From: Euryodendron excelsum
Lineage: Eukaryota > Streptophyta > Magnoliopsida > Ericales > Pentaphylacaceae
Assembly: GCA_033060915.1 (NCBI GenBank)
Contig: CM065389.1
Location: forward strand, 16,289,501 to 16,353,500
Direction: 5' to 3'
Length of the DNA stretch: 64,000 nucleotides
The stretch's first letter is position 1, and each line of letters opens with the position of its first letter. Positions 11,065-22,400 of the stretch are shown one piece after another. Position numbers and translations under genes: made by a program. The notes under the pieces are model-generated. The model worked only from the letters and a program-made list of their open reading frames with translations. It was not told the origin of the DNA and ran no database searches.

Positions 11065-12902
11065 TCAAAATTCAATGGCTCGACGTATTCCGGCGAGCAA
11101 AGCCTCGTATTCTGACTCATTATTGCAGGCAATGAACTTCATCTTGATGACTTGCTCGATGGTTAGACCGTCTGGTGTGATGAGTACGATGCCTGATCCT
11201 GCCCCCCGATCATTGGAAGCTCCGTCCACGTAGAGTTTCCAATGATCAGATTGTTCCCAAAGGTCCAGGGGGAGTTCGTGTTGCGGTTGGCCAGTTGCTG
11301 GGGTCTGTTCTACTTCTGGTGGTATCTCGACAGAGAACTCGGCAACAAAGTCTGCAAGAACCTGCCCCTTCACTGCCGATCTAGGTTGGAACTTGATGTC
11401 AAACTCCCCTAATTCCACGGCCCATTTTGCAATTCTTCCTGAGAAGTCGGCCTTCCTTAGAAGAGGTTTGAGCTGGTGGTTAGTGAGGACGTTGATGGTG
11501 TGAGTTCTGAAGTAATGCACCAACTTGCGGGATGCCACTATCAGTGCGAGTGTCAGCTTTTCGAGGGGTAGGTACCTGCTCTCGGCTCCAAGAAGGGTTT
11601 TGCTGACGTAATAGACCGGGAATTGTTGCCGGTTTTCTTGCCTAAGTAGGACCGCGTGACTGTATGGTCTGACACTGCAAGGTAGAGGAAGAGTTCCTCG
11701 TGTTGGACAGGGGTGGAGAGCAGGGGTGGTTTGGTTAGGTAGTTTTTTAAATCGTCAAGGGCAGAGTCACACTCTAGGGTCCACTTGAACCGTTCTTATT
11801 TCTTTAGGAGCTGAAAGAAGGGTCGGCACCTGTCCGATGAACGGCTGATGAATTTGTTGAGTGCGGCGGCCATTCCTGTCAATCTCTGAACCTCTTTGGC
11901 ATTCCTTGGAGCTTGAATGCTCTGAATTGCACTGACCTGCCGTGGGTCCACTTCAATGCCCCGATGCGTGACCAGGAATCCCAGAAACTTGCCTGAGCCG
12001 ACCCCGAAGACACATTTTGAAGCGTTCAGCCGTATTTTGTAGTCCTTCAGGATACAGAGTACCTCCTTTAGGTCCGCTAAGTGGGTGTTGCTCAGTTTTC
12101 TTTTTACCACCATGTCATCGATGTAGACCTCAACAGTTCTGCCGAGCTACGTCTTGAACATCTTTGTGACCAGTCGCTGATACGTAGCTCCGGCGTTCTT
12201 CAGGCCAAAGGGCATAACCCTATAGCAGTAAATACCCCTTGGAGTGATAAAGGCCGTCTTCTCTTGGTCGTCAGGGTGAAGTGGGATCTGGTGGTATCCT
12301 CGATAAGCATCCAGGAAACTCATCCTTCCAAAGCCGGCGGTTGCATCCACAAGCTGGTCAATTTTGGGCAGAGGGAACGGATCTTTGGGGCATGCCCTGT
12401 TGAGATCAGTGAAGTCCACACAGACCCTCCACTTACCGTCCTTCTTTTTTACAACCACGGTGTTTGATAACCAGCTTGGGTAGTTGATCTCTCGAATGGC
12501 CACAACTTCCAAAAGCTTCTCCGTTTCCTCCAAGACAGCGTCCACATGCTGGGTAGCTGCCCTTTTCCCCTTTTGGACAACAGGTCGGCAATTTGGGTTA
12601 ACATTTAGGCGATGACAGGCAACGTCAGTGCCGATCCCAGGCATGTCATAAGGGGTCCAGGCGAACACTTCCAGGAAGTTCGTCAGCAACTCGATAAGGG
12701 ATTTTTCCTCTAGTTTGGACAGAGAGGTGCTGATGACGAGGTATTTTTCTTCTCGCCGATCAATGTATATCTTCTTCAGGTCCTCCACAGCTTTGTTCTC
12801 AAGTGTCTGTCCCACGTCATCAATTGTGGGGGTGTCTTCATGCAGCTCCATCATCTGCACTTTCTCAGGTTTTGTTTTTGTTGCACATGCTGTTAGGAAA
12901 CA
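11065..12902 (-). pseudogene. Reverse transcriptase-RNase H of element B (broken)
   Basis: RT spans 12860 down to about 11796, with VDFTDLNRACPKDPFPLPK, FLDAYRGYHQIPL and the catalytic motif YIDDMVV near 12110. RNase H follows to 11065 (LYVDGASNDRGAGSGIVL at about 11250). Stops are TAA at about 12900 at the protease-RT boundary (element A keeps Gln there), TAG at 12147 just before the YIDDM motif, TAA at 11796, a one-base frame disruption near 11650, and TGA at 11065 at the RNase H-integrase junction. The enzyme would copy element RNA into DNA and degrade the RNA strand. Confidence 0.88.
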
Positions 12903-15128
12903 TTATTTGGCGGCCACTTGGTCTCCCCTGATTTCTCCAACACCCGGCGAGGTCGAAAATCGAAGCAGCTGATGGTATGACGACGGAACGGCCCTCATGA
13001 GGTGCAACCAGGTTCGTCCCATGATGGCATTGTAGGGGGAGGGCACGTTAACTACTAGGAATTCGGTCTGCAATGTGATCTCACCGGCTGTTACAGGAAT
13101 CGTCACCTTCCCCATTGGCCAAACTGGGTCTGAGCTGAATCCGACCAATGGGTTAAGTGACTGTTGGAGGTCGGACTCATTCAGTCCTAGTTGCTTGAAA
13201 AGGTTGTAGTACATAACTTCGGACGAACTCCCCTGGTCAATGAGCAATCTTCTAACGTCGCAGTCTGCCATTCTTAACGTAACCACCAAGGCATCATTAT
13301 GGGGGGTCTGTACTCCCACGAGATCCTTATTGGTGAAAGAAATTGGTACATGGCCACTGCCGACTTTTGCTTTCTTGCTGGGTTGTTGTACTTGCAACAC
13401 TTCCCTTAGGTGTGCCGCTTTCTGCATCTCGGCTCGATACCTATGTGGGTCGACGGTTGATGACTCAGCCGAACCGTGCAACATATTGATTACCGGAACC
13501 GGCCTTGATTCTGGTTCTTTCCGAGCTGTGTCTTCTACCCGCGGTTGCTCGGCTTCATTCTTTGTCTTCTCCCGATCGATGAATTGATCGAGGTGGCTTG
13601 CTTTGGCCAAGTCCTCCAAGTGAGTTTTCAGATGCTGACATTGCTCCGTCTTATGTCCCTTCTCGCGGTGGTATGAACAGAATCTCTTCTGGTCTCGGGT
13701 CACTGGGTTTCCTCCCAACTTTGGTGGCCATTTGAAGAAGGGCTTATTACGGATCTGGGGCAATATTTTATAGATGGGGTCCTTAAAGACTGTATAGACC
13801 CCTTCAGTTACCCTTTTTCCTCGGCCGATATCTTCTGACCGAGGCTTCTTGGCATCCTTCTTATTTGTCTTTTTGGCTGCAGCGCTGACCTTGGTCAATA
13901 CTACTTGAGGTACATCTTTGTCCAACCGTGCATAGCGCTCGATTCTGAGCATTAGCTCATGTATCGCGAGGGCTGATTTCTTCATTAAGGACTATCGCAA
14001 GCGATGCTCCCTGGGGAGGCCAATCTTGAACTGAGTTACAGCTAATTGCTTGCTGCACTCGTCAATTTCATTATAAGCTTCCCAGTAGCATCGGGCGTAT
14101 GCTCGCAATCCTTCTCCTTCCTCTTTTCGTAATGTCAGCAAGAAATCAACCTCCTTTGGCTGTAAGCTGTTTGCTATGAAACGAGCTGTAAAAAGCTCAG
14201 CTAGTTGCCTCCAGCTAGAAACGGACTTAAGTGGCAATTTGTCAAACCACCGTAAAGCCACACTTCCCAGACTGGAGGGGAAGATTCGACACATTAGCAT
14301 CTGGTCGCTGCACCACACTACCATGAGCTATTTGTAATGCCGAACATGGTTAATTGGGTTGGACTTCCCGTCATAGAGGGTGAACTTTGGTGGGGTGAAT
14401 TTTCGAGGAATTGAATGGGATTCAATCTCCTTAGTGAATGGCGTGGATGCAATCTGATCAAGGGCCTTTCTCATCAGGTCATGGGCTGTGCACTCCTTAG
14501 TTTGCTGCCTTCTATCCTCCTGCTTTTCGTTGTACCACTTCTCCCAGTCTTCTTTCCGCCAATCTCCTTCAGCTGGACTATTATTCAGCGGAGTTTCGCT
14601 CCTTTCCCTCCGCCGACCTGTGCGCTTGCTAACGCAACGCCCGGTACTAGGAGTGTAACTTCCCCTTGCCGGCGGCTCTGGTTCATCCCTGGCGCCAACA
14701 ACCTGCTCCCGATCTGGAGACCCTTCTCTCCCATGCCCATTTCTGCCAGAGAATGCCTCCCTCATGGCCCGAACCTGGGAGGTGAGATAGGCTATCTCTT
14801 CTCCGCGCCTCCGAATTTCCCTCTCTGCTGCACGGAACGTATCCTCACGCGGGACCCGCCCGCTGGAGGGTGACGGGGCCAGGTTCCGAGGATGGTTCCT
14901 GCTGAAATTTCTGTCCCTGACATAGCCCGTATCCCTTCGCATTTCATCTGGTGTTTCCTGGTGGCTTTCAACGGGTGTGCGTATCTCCAACCTTAGTGTT
15001 CTCCTTCTTTGCCGATCTACTGGTGTAGATTGGCAATGCGCCGAGTTAGTCGGGTCTCTACTAGAGGAGGCTCCGAAGCCTCTCCCATTGTGGTTTTCTC
15101 CCCTACGTCTCCGGTTGTCTAGACTCAT
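12903..15128 (-). pseudogene. Gag-protease of element B (broken)
   Basis: I chose the ATG at 15128 (MSLDNRRRRGE) because it lies just after the primer-binding site and matches element A; the open frame runs further upstream but into the LTR. The N-terminal third is Arg-rich and charged. The Gag core has HVRHYK followed by a TAG at 14325 and LMVVWCSDQMLMCRIF. A second TAG at 13986 follows, then a basic linker, a HREKGHKTEQCQH zinc-knuckle-like motif, and an aspartic-protease segment with IDQGSSSEVMYY. Element A has CAG at both stop positions. The whole of gag to integrase appears to have been one continuous frame. Confidence 0.88.
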
Positions 15129-15143
15129 GGTTTTTCTAAGCCT

Positions 15144-15161
15144 TCCCACAGACGGCGCCAA
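15144..15161 (-). other. Primer-binding site of element B
   Basis: The minus strand reads TTGGCGCCGTCTGTGGGA directly after the 5' LTR, the same site as in element A (2458-2475) with one difference. Confidence 0.8.
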
Positions 15162-15162
15162 T

Positions 15163-15763
15163 TGTAGGTGGGATTTTACTGGAAGGCTGGGCCGAACTCT
15201 CAAGCCCAAAAATGGATAAGTCCAAATATCTCCTGCAAGACGAAGAGGTTAGAATGGGTCGACCCGTAATGGGCCGATCACACTCCGAAGATTAAGTTAG
15301 CAAGCTTAATCGATGAAAATGAATGAAAGTTGTCAATACTTGGAGTTAACTGTCCATACCTGACTCTCGGTGCCTTGGGTATTTATAGAACCTTTGTGGG
15401 AGTATGTTCCGCCTTGGCCTACCAGCAGGCTCTCATGGCCTACTGGGTAGGCGTCATCATTGACGCCGCCTGATTATTCACAGGGTCTAGCGCACCATCG
15501 CGAAGGATTCCGGCTGATCGGACGTGCACATTGACGTCGCGTGGGCAGCCGCTTGCGCATTTAATGCGAGTCAACTCTGCATTTAATGCGCAAAGACCGC
15601 TAGCGATTTGGGCCCGCTTTTCGTGGTTTGGGCTGTGCTGCGAAGAAGGTAGGCAGTCTGGTTTTCCCTCTAATTCTGATCTGGGCTAGCAAAGCAGCCT
15701 CAACTTTAACTTACGCAAATTGGGCCTCATCCATTAGGTTGGGCCGGGGGTTATTCCCCCACA
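15163..15763 (-). repeat. 5' LTR of element B
   Basis: 601 bp, bounded by TG and CA on the minus strand, with a TATA box (TATAAATA) at 15387-15380 and the ACGT-core cluster at 15521-15544. It drives gag-pol transcription towards lower coordinates. Confidence 0.92.
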
Positions 15764-16446
15764 TATACATATATACATAACCCTAATTTGTCATATATAT
15801 ATATATACATGTTTATATACAAAAACCCTTATAATATATGCATATGTATATATGTTGAGGAAACAATGAAGGGTTATGGTTGGGAATGTGGCAGTTGGTT
15901 TTGTTCTGTGGGAGATGGGTGCTAATGATGGGGTGGGCTCTGCTGCTAAGGTTTCGAATGAGTTCTGTTAGTGACAAGAATTTGTAATTAGAGTGGGGGT
16001 GGCTATGGTGGTTTCCGGTGATTATCTAAGACAAATGGAGGAGGAAAGCGATGGTGGGTGAAGCTGGAGATAAAAGGGGAAGGAGGGAAAATGTGGCCAG
16101 AGGTGGAGACTAGAGACACAAAAATGGGAAGAGATTGAAAACGAGACTTTTGCCTCAAAAAACTAATGGCATGAGGAAATTTAGTGAGTTTATAAAAGTA
16201 AAAAAGTTATTTAACATTTTCTATGAACTTCTGTTCTGGACAAATTCTAACACAGAGTATAATATAATTATCCATATGTGAGAGTTAGTATCTTACTTTT
16301 CACAAAATGTGATCAATATAATTTACCCCTAATAAAAAATCGAGTTCCAAAATCACGGGCATGCACCTCGACGCGCTCAAAAGAAGCCACTAAATTGCAA
16401 TTTCCACCATTAAGTCAAGTCGAACATTTTATGAAATTTTGAAAAA

Positions 16447-16904
16447 GAGGTAATTATATTGTACCATCTTGTGATTTAAATTAAAATCAGATAATTTTTT
16501 ATGATTTAAAAGTGAACACATGACTCTCTTATGGTTTGAATTTATCTACAAAATAAAGGTAAACCGTTAGATTTAACAGAAATTCTATCATAGAGGTATT
16601 TTTGTCATTTTATATCTTCAAATTAGAACATCAAAAAGAATATTTGGCCCTTTTATGATAAAATAAAGAGTTGTGTATCGAGAATTTTTTTTGTTATTTT
16701 ACTAAATCGTCTTTTTGATATTCTAATTTAGAAGTATAAAATGACAAAAATACTCCTATGTCATAACTTTTGTTAAATATAGCAGTTTTTATCTATTTTA
16801 TAGATAAATTCAAAACATAGAGGGGTCATGTGTTCATTTTTAAATTACAAAAAGTCATTTAATTTTAACTCAAACCACACAAAAAGATAAAATGTAATTA
16901 ACTC
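16447..16904. mobile_element. Foldback MULE-MITE, 458 bp
   Basis: The two halves are imperfect reverse complements of about 200 bp each. The left end reads GAGGTAATTATATTG; the reverse complement of the right end reads GAGTTAATTACATTT. Both arms share GAACACATGAC, TTTGAATTTATCTA and ATTTTTGTCATTTTATA. The perfect 9-bp direct repeat TTTGAAAAA flanks it (16438-16446 and 16905-16913), as expected for Mutator-superfamily insertions. There is no coding potential. Its ends resemble the TIRs at 1479 and 16329, so both belong to one family group. Confidence 0.85.
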
Positions 16905-17040
16905 TTTGAAAAATTCTAGGTAGTGAATTATCAGTAAGCTAATGAAACACGCATCCAAGAAGCGAGCCTAACAGCCGCACACATGCCCCAATGCCAACTG
17001 GTGCGGATGGGCTTGTATTGAATACATCCAATGGCTTAGA

Positions 17041-17235
17041 GAATGTTTGGACAACTAGCTTATAAGCCATAAGTCATAAGTTATAAATTAATTTTAAAAG
17101 ACCACTTTTTGAAATTAATTTTTGAAATTAATTTTAAGTTAATTCTAAAAAGTCACCTTTTTTTATTATGGAGCCAAACACGTTTTAAAATATCATAAAT
17201 TTAAGCCTGCTAAACAATTTACATCCAAACATTCC
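17041..17235. mobile_element. Small AT-rich MITE, likely
   Basis: The left end GAATGTTTGGACAACTAGCT and right end (reverse complement GAATGTTTGGATGTAAATTG) form short inverted repeats enclosing about 195 bp of AT-rich DNA. CTTAG flanks both sides, giving a possible 5-bp target duplication. The class is uncertain. Confidence 0.45.
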
Positions 17236-17629
17236 TTAGTTTGTTTTTGTACAAGACAATTAAGGATGGCAATGGACCAGGGCGAGGCGGGGTGGAGGTT
17301 GGAATTTCCATCTCCTACTCGACTTAAAATATCCACCCCTATCTCCGCCTCCATCCCTGCATGGAGATTAGTTTGGACATTTATTCCCACCTGCACGAGT
17401 ACAAGCCTGCCTCATTTCCCTCCTCCACCTCCGCCTATATCCAAACCTGATTGTACTCTAAAAAATATAAATAGAAGTCCCTAATTATAAACTATTATTA
17501 GTAATTATTTATATATTAGTATCATTCTAATAAACTATTCATTTTCTTTTAGGTTTTTGTGTCTTATATAGATTTGAAACTAAAATCGAGCAAAATAAAG
17601 CCAACGAGAACACAAATAATTTTTTTCGT
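17236..17629. other. Flank left of element C, no gene seen
   Basis: The stretch from about 17266 to 17450 is GC-rich against AT-rich surroundings and runs from GGATGGCAATGGACCAGG to the mirrored CCTCCACCTCCGCC. This resembles common plant repeat fragments. The rest is AT-rich, and I see no real coding region. Confidence 0.4.
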
Positions 17630-18890
17630 GTGTTAAGTGAATATATTATGTTTGTATATATTTATTTATGTGTGCATGTACGAGTGTATATTAGCTTACG
17701 TATGTATATCTGTGTAGAAATAGGTATAGTTTATATATCTATTTGTGTGCGGCTGAATGAATTATGAAAGGGAAAGAAATGCAATGATGAAAAGTAAAAA
17801 AAAAGCATAATGAAATGGTCGGCAATTGCATGTGGTGTATGGAGAATGAGTATATGGATAATATATCTATATACATAAATAATGAGATCATTATGTAGTT
17901 GGATGAATTTTTCAAGGCAAAAGTCATTTGTTCATGGCTATAAATAGAACCATTTGGAGCAATCTGAAAAAAAGAGGAAGCAAGGGAAGAGAGGCCCGAG
18001 AGTTCTTTGTTGTTGTCTATCATTTAGTTAGTTTATGTGTTAGCTACTTTATAGTTTTGTATCATTTATTTTAGTATTTTTTTTTACCGTTACTCTTTTG
18101 TAAGGAATTTTTTTTGTTTATGAAGTTTTTTTTTTTTCACGCCAAGTCTTTTTTATACCATGAGTAGTTAGTTCTATTCTTGGAACCAATTGTAAAGATC
18201 ATCTTAGGATCTGGGAATATCATCGAAGGCAATTGGATTTTCTTATTTTATCTTTAAAATTGAATTCTAGATATTTAAGAAAACTTAGATTGTTGACTAA
18301 ATTTAGTAATTTCTATGCACAAATCTTAGTTTAGTATAGTTATTGCACAAATCGATGGTATGAATCTATGACATTAATTTTATTATTCTAGATTTAATTA
18401 TTAATAAATTTTTGTTTTAGTCGCTAAATCTTCCGAATCAAAGGCTCAACTTAAAGCCAATGATTTGAGTTACAAAACCTCCGTTGATATTTCTAGTAAA
18501 TCAAGTGATCGGATTAATTAGATCCAAGACCGTTTTATTTAATTTTAAATTTAGTTATACAGTTATCAACTCTCCCAAAAACAAACTGTTTTGCTTTGAT
18601 TACCGTTTTATGCAACAATTGTCCAGTTCTTGTCTGTACGTTTTGAGGTGAAATTCTAACTGGTGGACATAGGTTTCAACTGAAGCTATTGCAACACTTC
18701 TACGGTATAGCATGACTTAGTAGGTATCTAATTTTTTATTGTGGGTGAATTGGAGCACCTAATTTTGCATGCTCTGATTATTGTTCCCTGTGGTTCAACT
18801 CCGGACTCACCGAATTTTATTTACTGCTTTGCCATTCTGCTCTTAGAATTACCTTTGGTTACGTTCGAGGATACCGTTTGGTGCAAATCA
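17630..18890 (+). repeat. 5' LTR of element C
   Basis: It matches about 60786-62032 from GTGTATATTAGCTTA to GGTGCAAATCA. The end at 18890 (CA) is firm because the primer-binding site follows. The start is uncertain by tens of bases. A TATA box (TATAAATAG) at 17939-17947 is kept in the 3' copy at 61096-61103. Divergence from the 3' LTR is clearly more than 10% by eye. Confidence 0.8.
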
Positions 18891-18896
18891 AAAATT

Positions 18897-18915
18897 TTGG
18901 TGCCGTTACCGGGGA
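18897..18915 (+). other. Primer-binding site of element C
   Basis: TTGGTGCCGTTACCGGGGA lies six bases after the LTR end and differs at two C-to-T type positions from the classic Athila/Tat site TTGGCGCCGTTGCCGGGGA. Confidence 0.82.
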
Positions 18916-19791
18916 ACAGCTTTTTAAAAAATAATGCAAAAAAAATAAAATTAAAAAAAATAATACCTTTGCTGAAATTTCAAGACAATTGATTGTTTCT
19001 CTTTATTAACAAAGGGGTTGGACTGTATATATATATATGTATTTTTCTTTTTTTCTTTAAGTGGATAACCCTAAGTGAATAACTCCTAGGTTACTGTTGC
19101 TAATATTTTACTTTTCGCACTTTAATTTCAGTCTTGTACATTTAGTTTTTTTTTTTAATTTTTTTGGTGGTTAACCTCTTTGGTTGGCATACTCGCCTAT
19201 TGTTGGATGAAGCCAGTCAAGTTGGTTGTCGTATTTTCTGTTTTTATTTTTCATCTAACTCATCTAACCCATCTAACTCATCTAACTTACTAACTATTTC
19301 ACATTTTCTTTTATTTAGTAGATAACCAATGTTGGTTACCATTTTAACATTTTATTTTTTGCACTTTATTTCAGATCTTTTTTTTTTCTTAGTGGATTAC
19401 TTTTCGAGTTGACTCACCGCTTATTTAAGTCGGTGCCACTCACTAAGGTTACCATAACGTTGTTACTAATATGTCTAACATTCTTTTCGTTTGTTATATT
19501 TGTGTGCAGATATTTTAGTATATTATTGTAATTTTTTTATTATTAAGTGCTCTGGTCCAGTCGTTACTCTACCCACATCCTTTTAGGTAGGTGACCTTCC
19601 ATTTCCTCAGCTCTGAGAGTCGTTAATAATGTCTCTCTTCTCATCTCCATTTTATCGATGGTCCACTTAAGTTTTTAGCCAGGCATTATGACTTGTAAAG
19701 TTTGTATCAATGGTTCATAAATGGTTAATTTATGTTTGTATATGGCATGTACACTTTTATGAAATATTTCATTGGGGATGTGCATGGATGA
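18916..19791 (+). other. Untranslated leader of element C
   Basis: About 0.9 kb between primer-binding site and gag, T-rich and without open frames. It has a short run of CATCTAACTC repeats (about 19250-19292) and several degenerate copies of a block containing 'ACTTTATTTCAG' and 'TTGGTTACC'. Athila elements usually have leaders of this kind. Confidence 0.6.
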
Positions 19792-21400
19792 TTGGTGAGC
19801 GTTGACTCTTCTGGTGATCTTTCTCCCATCTTCCGTACTCTTTCCCCATTAAGGACTCATATTCCAAACATTCAGTTAGTTAACCAAGGTCCTAGTTCTA
19901 TTCTAATGGCAACAGAATTTGATCCACAACCATCTGTGAATCCCAACAACCAAATCCAAATAATGTACCTGAAGGTAGGAGTGTACATGGTGATCTTTCC
20001 CATAGGTCTCTCAAGGATTATTTGAATCCTGCTACGCAAGCACCTACCTCTTGCATTGTTCTTCCTGTGCATCACGCAACGATGACTTTAAAGCCTGGAA
20101 TGATCTAGTTGATAAATCTTTTCTATGGTTTGGATTCTGAAAAACCATATCAGCATATAAAAGATTTTGAGGACATATGTAACTCTATGTTCTTCGATGA
20201 TTCATATCCAACGGAAGTTGTATTTTTGAAGCTATTCTCGTTTTCTCTCAAAGGCAAGGCCAAAACATGGTTCAATTCATTAACAACTAGGTTTATTCAT
20301 TGTTGGCAAGATCTTCATACAGAATTCTTGAAAAAATTCTTCCCTAAGCATAAAACTCAGGCGATTGTCGCCAAATCTCTTAATTTTCCCCTATGTTTAG
20401 TGAATCATTCTTCCAATGTTAGGAAAGATTCAAAGATTTGTTAAGTGTTTGTCCACATCATGGTTTTACCAATTGGCATATTATAAATATGTTCTATTCA
20501 TCATTAACTTCACAACTAAAGCAATTTGTTGAGTCTATATGCGTAGGGACTTTGTATGATAAAAACTCATCTGAAGCGTATGATTTCTTTGATTACTTAG
20601 CAAATTTGGCTAGAGATTGGGCCACAACTGGAACCTAAAATCTTGAGTCTAAGCCTAGGATAACATTTCAGCTTAATCAAGTGGATGATCTGAATGTTAG
20701 AGTTGTTGCACTTACATGAAAGATAGAGCCATAAAGACAAGTAAGACCAATGTTGTGAATACTGAGTCTCTCACATAAGAGAGTTGTTTAATATGTGGTA
20801 CAATGGAACATGACACTGCTGCATGTCCATTCATACCAGGTTTCAAAGAAGCATTGCCTGGCCATGCCAATGCGGTTAGCAAAGATCAGAGTACATATAG
20901 TAACCAACAAGGTGGGGGGAGCCCTTTCTCGAACACATATAACCCTAGATGGCGAAATCATCCAAATTTTGGGTGGAGAAATGAGGATCCTTCAAACCCT
21001 TAAGCATTCCAAAAAGGGCCCCAAAACCCTCAACCTTTTCAATCCCAATCTGTTCAAGCTCAACAATCCATGCATTTCCTAGCCCCTCACAGGAGACCAT
21101 TAGAAGATAATGTTCATCAATTGACAAATGATATGAGAGGAGTCAATAATAAGGTAGATAGGTAGGACAAAGTGTTAGACCAACACACTAGGATGTTGGA
21201 GGACCTAATAAAGCAAATGTCAACTTAGACACAAGCTTTGACCCACTAAGTGTCGGGAAGATTTCCATCTCAACCCTAACCAAATCCAAATCCCAATAAG
21301 CAAGTGAACATGACCGAATCGAGGACTAATCCTCAATCCAATCATGAACGAGTTCAATCCGTCACAACCTTGAGGAGCAGGAAAATCATTGATAAAACCA
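19792..21400 (+). pseudogene. Decayed gag of element C
   Basis: Gag of the Athila lineage in at least four frame pieces: 19792-20025 (MATEFDPQPSVNPNNQI in its middle), 20109-20444 (FYGLDSEKPYQHIKDF, then FSFSLKGKAKTWFNSL, the conserved Gag core), 20438-20638, and a zinc-knuckle piece near 20790-21003 (CGTMEHDTAACPF). Gag would form the virus-like particle. Frame shifts and stops between the pieces make it non-functional. Confidence 0.8.
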
Positions 21401-22397
21401 TTCACCCTAGAAAGGAAACTCTTAAGGATAGTGATAAATGGAAGGGAGATGTGAGAGAAAAAGATGAGAGTGGAAAAGAAAAAGAACTAGTTGATCCAGT
21501 CTTAGAGCCAACCAAAGCATCTGAAGATGAGGGCATTAATGTTGTGAAATATGCTCTGTTTCCTCATAGATTGACCAAACCAAAACATGAGCTTCTGAAT
21601 TCTGAAATTTATGAAGTTTTTAAACAGGTCAAGGTCAACATTTCAATCTTAGATGCCATCAAGCAAATTCCCTCCTATGTCAAGTTCTTAAAGGACTTGT
21701 GTACTGTGAAAAGGAGATTTATGTCAAGGAAATTGCTTTCATGAATGAGAGCCAAAGTGTGATTTTACAATGTAAGTCTCCACAGAAGTATAAAGACATT
21801 GGCTGTCCTACTATTTCATATACAATAGGAGGAAACAAGATAGATCGAGCCTTTCTTGATCTAGGAGCAAGTGTCAATCTACTCCCTCATTCAATTTATC
21901 AACAACTCGGATTAAGTGTGTTGTGCCCTATACGTGTCACCTTGCAACTAGCTGACATATCTATTAAGGTTCCTCAAGGTATTGTGAAGGTTGTTCTCAT
22001 TTAGATAGATAAGTTCTACTATTCAATGGATTTTATTGTGTTAAATACACAATCGATTGAGAGCATTAGTGTTCATTCCCAAATTCTTGTTATCTTATGA
22101 CGATCATTCCTGACCATGTGTAATGCCGTAATCCATTGTAGGAATGAGCTATTAAAGTTGAGATTTTGGAATATGACTGTTGAGATGAATATATTTTCAA
22201 TTGAAAAACAACTGAGAAAGTATGAAGACATTAAAAAAGTAGACTGTATTGAGTCTATTGTGCAAGAGTACTTTGAGAATGAGTTTTTTAAGGATCATAT
22301 TAAAAGAGCTCTTGTTTTGAGTAAGCCTAATGATCGGTTAGATTATGACCGTATTAAGTCTAGGGACACAATTTATGGAGAGATAGAAAGAGAATAA
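21304..22397 (+). pseudogene. Decayed protease region of element C
   Basis: 21304-21744 carries the Gag-protease linker typical of Athila (LDAIKQIPSYVKFLKDLC). The next frame (21699-22004) contains the aspartic protease active site DLGASVNLLPHSIYQQLGL; Athila proteases normally have D-[LT]-GAS here. A frame change near 21700 joins the two, and a TAG at about 22002 ends the second piece. 22116-22397 is a poorly conserved linker to RT. Confidence 0.75.
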
Positions 22398-22400
22398 TGT

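Larger units (their letters stand above)
5880..15763 (-). mobile_element. Tat-type LTR retrotransposon B, full structure
   Basis: A 9.9-kb Ty3/gypsy element on the minus strand. LTRs are 5880-6480 and 15163-15763, each 601 bp, starting TGTGGGGGAATAA and ending CACCTACA when read on the minus strand. The 5-bp flanks are identical (TATAC at 5875-5879 and 15764-15768). Order in transcription direction: 5' LTR, primer-binding site, gag, protease, RT, RNase H, integrase, repeat block, antisense gene on the opposite strand, polypurine tract, 3' LTR. Domain order (integrase after RNase H), the Gag type and the antisense ORF point to the Tat/Retand lineage. The LTRs differ at roughly 30 sites by eye, nearly all transitions, suggesting an old insertion. 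All reading frames carry stops. Confidence 0.93.
1479..16329. mobile_element. MULE-like inverted-repeat element split by two retrotransposons
   Basis: The left end (from 1479) begins GGGTAAATTATATTGATCA, and the reverse complement of the right end (to 16329) begins GGGGTAAATTATATTGATCA. The two ends stay similar for roughly 80 bases, including a shared AAGATACTAAC block. The 9-mer AATAAAAAA flanks both sides (1470-1478 and 16331-16339, with one extra base on the right), which fits the 9-bp target duplication of Mutator-superfamily elements. Without the retrotransposons the element would be only about 0.97 kb: 1479-1854, about 39 bp at 5841-5879, and 15764-16329. No transposase is visible, so it is non-autonomous. 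The right arm (15850-16150) is G-rich on the plus strand and could be captured sequence, but I recognise no gene in it. Confidence 0.6.
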
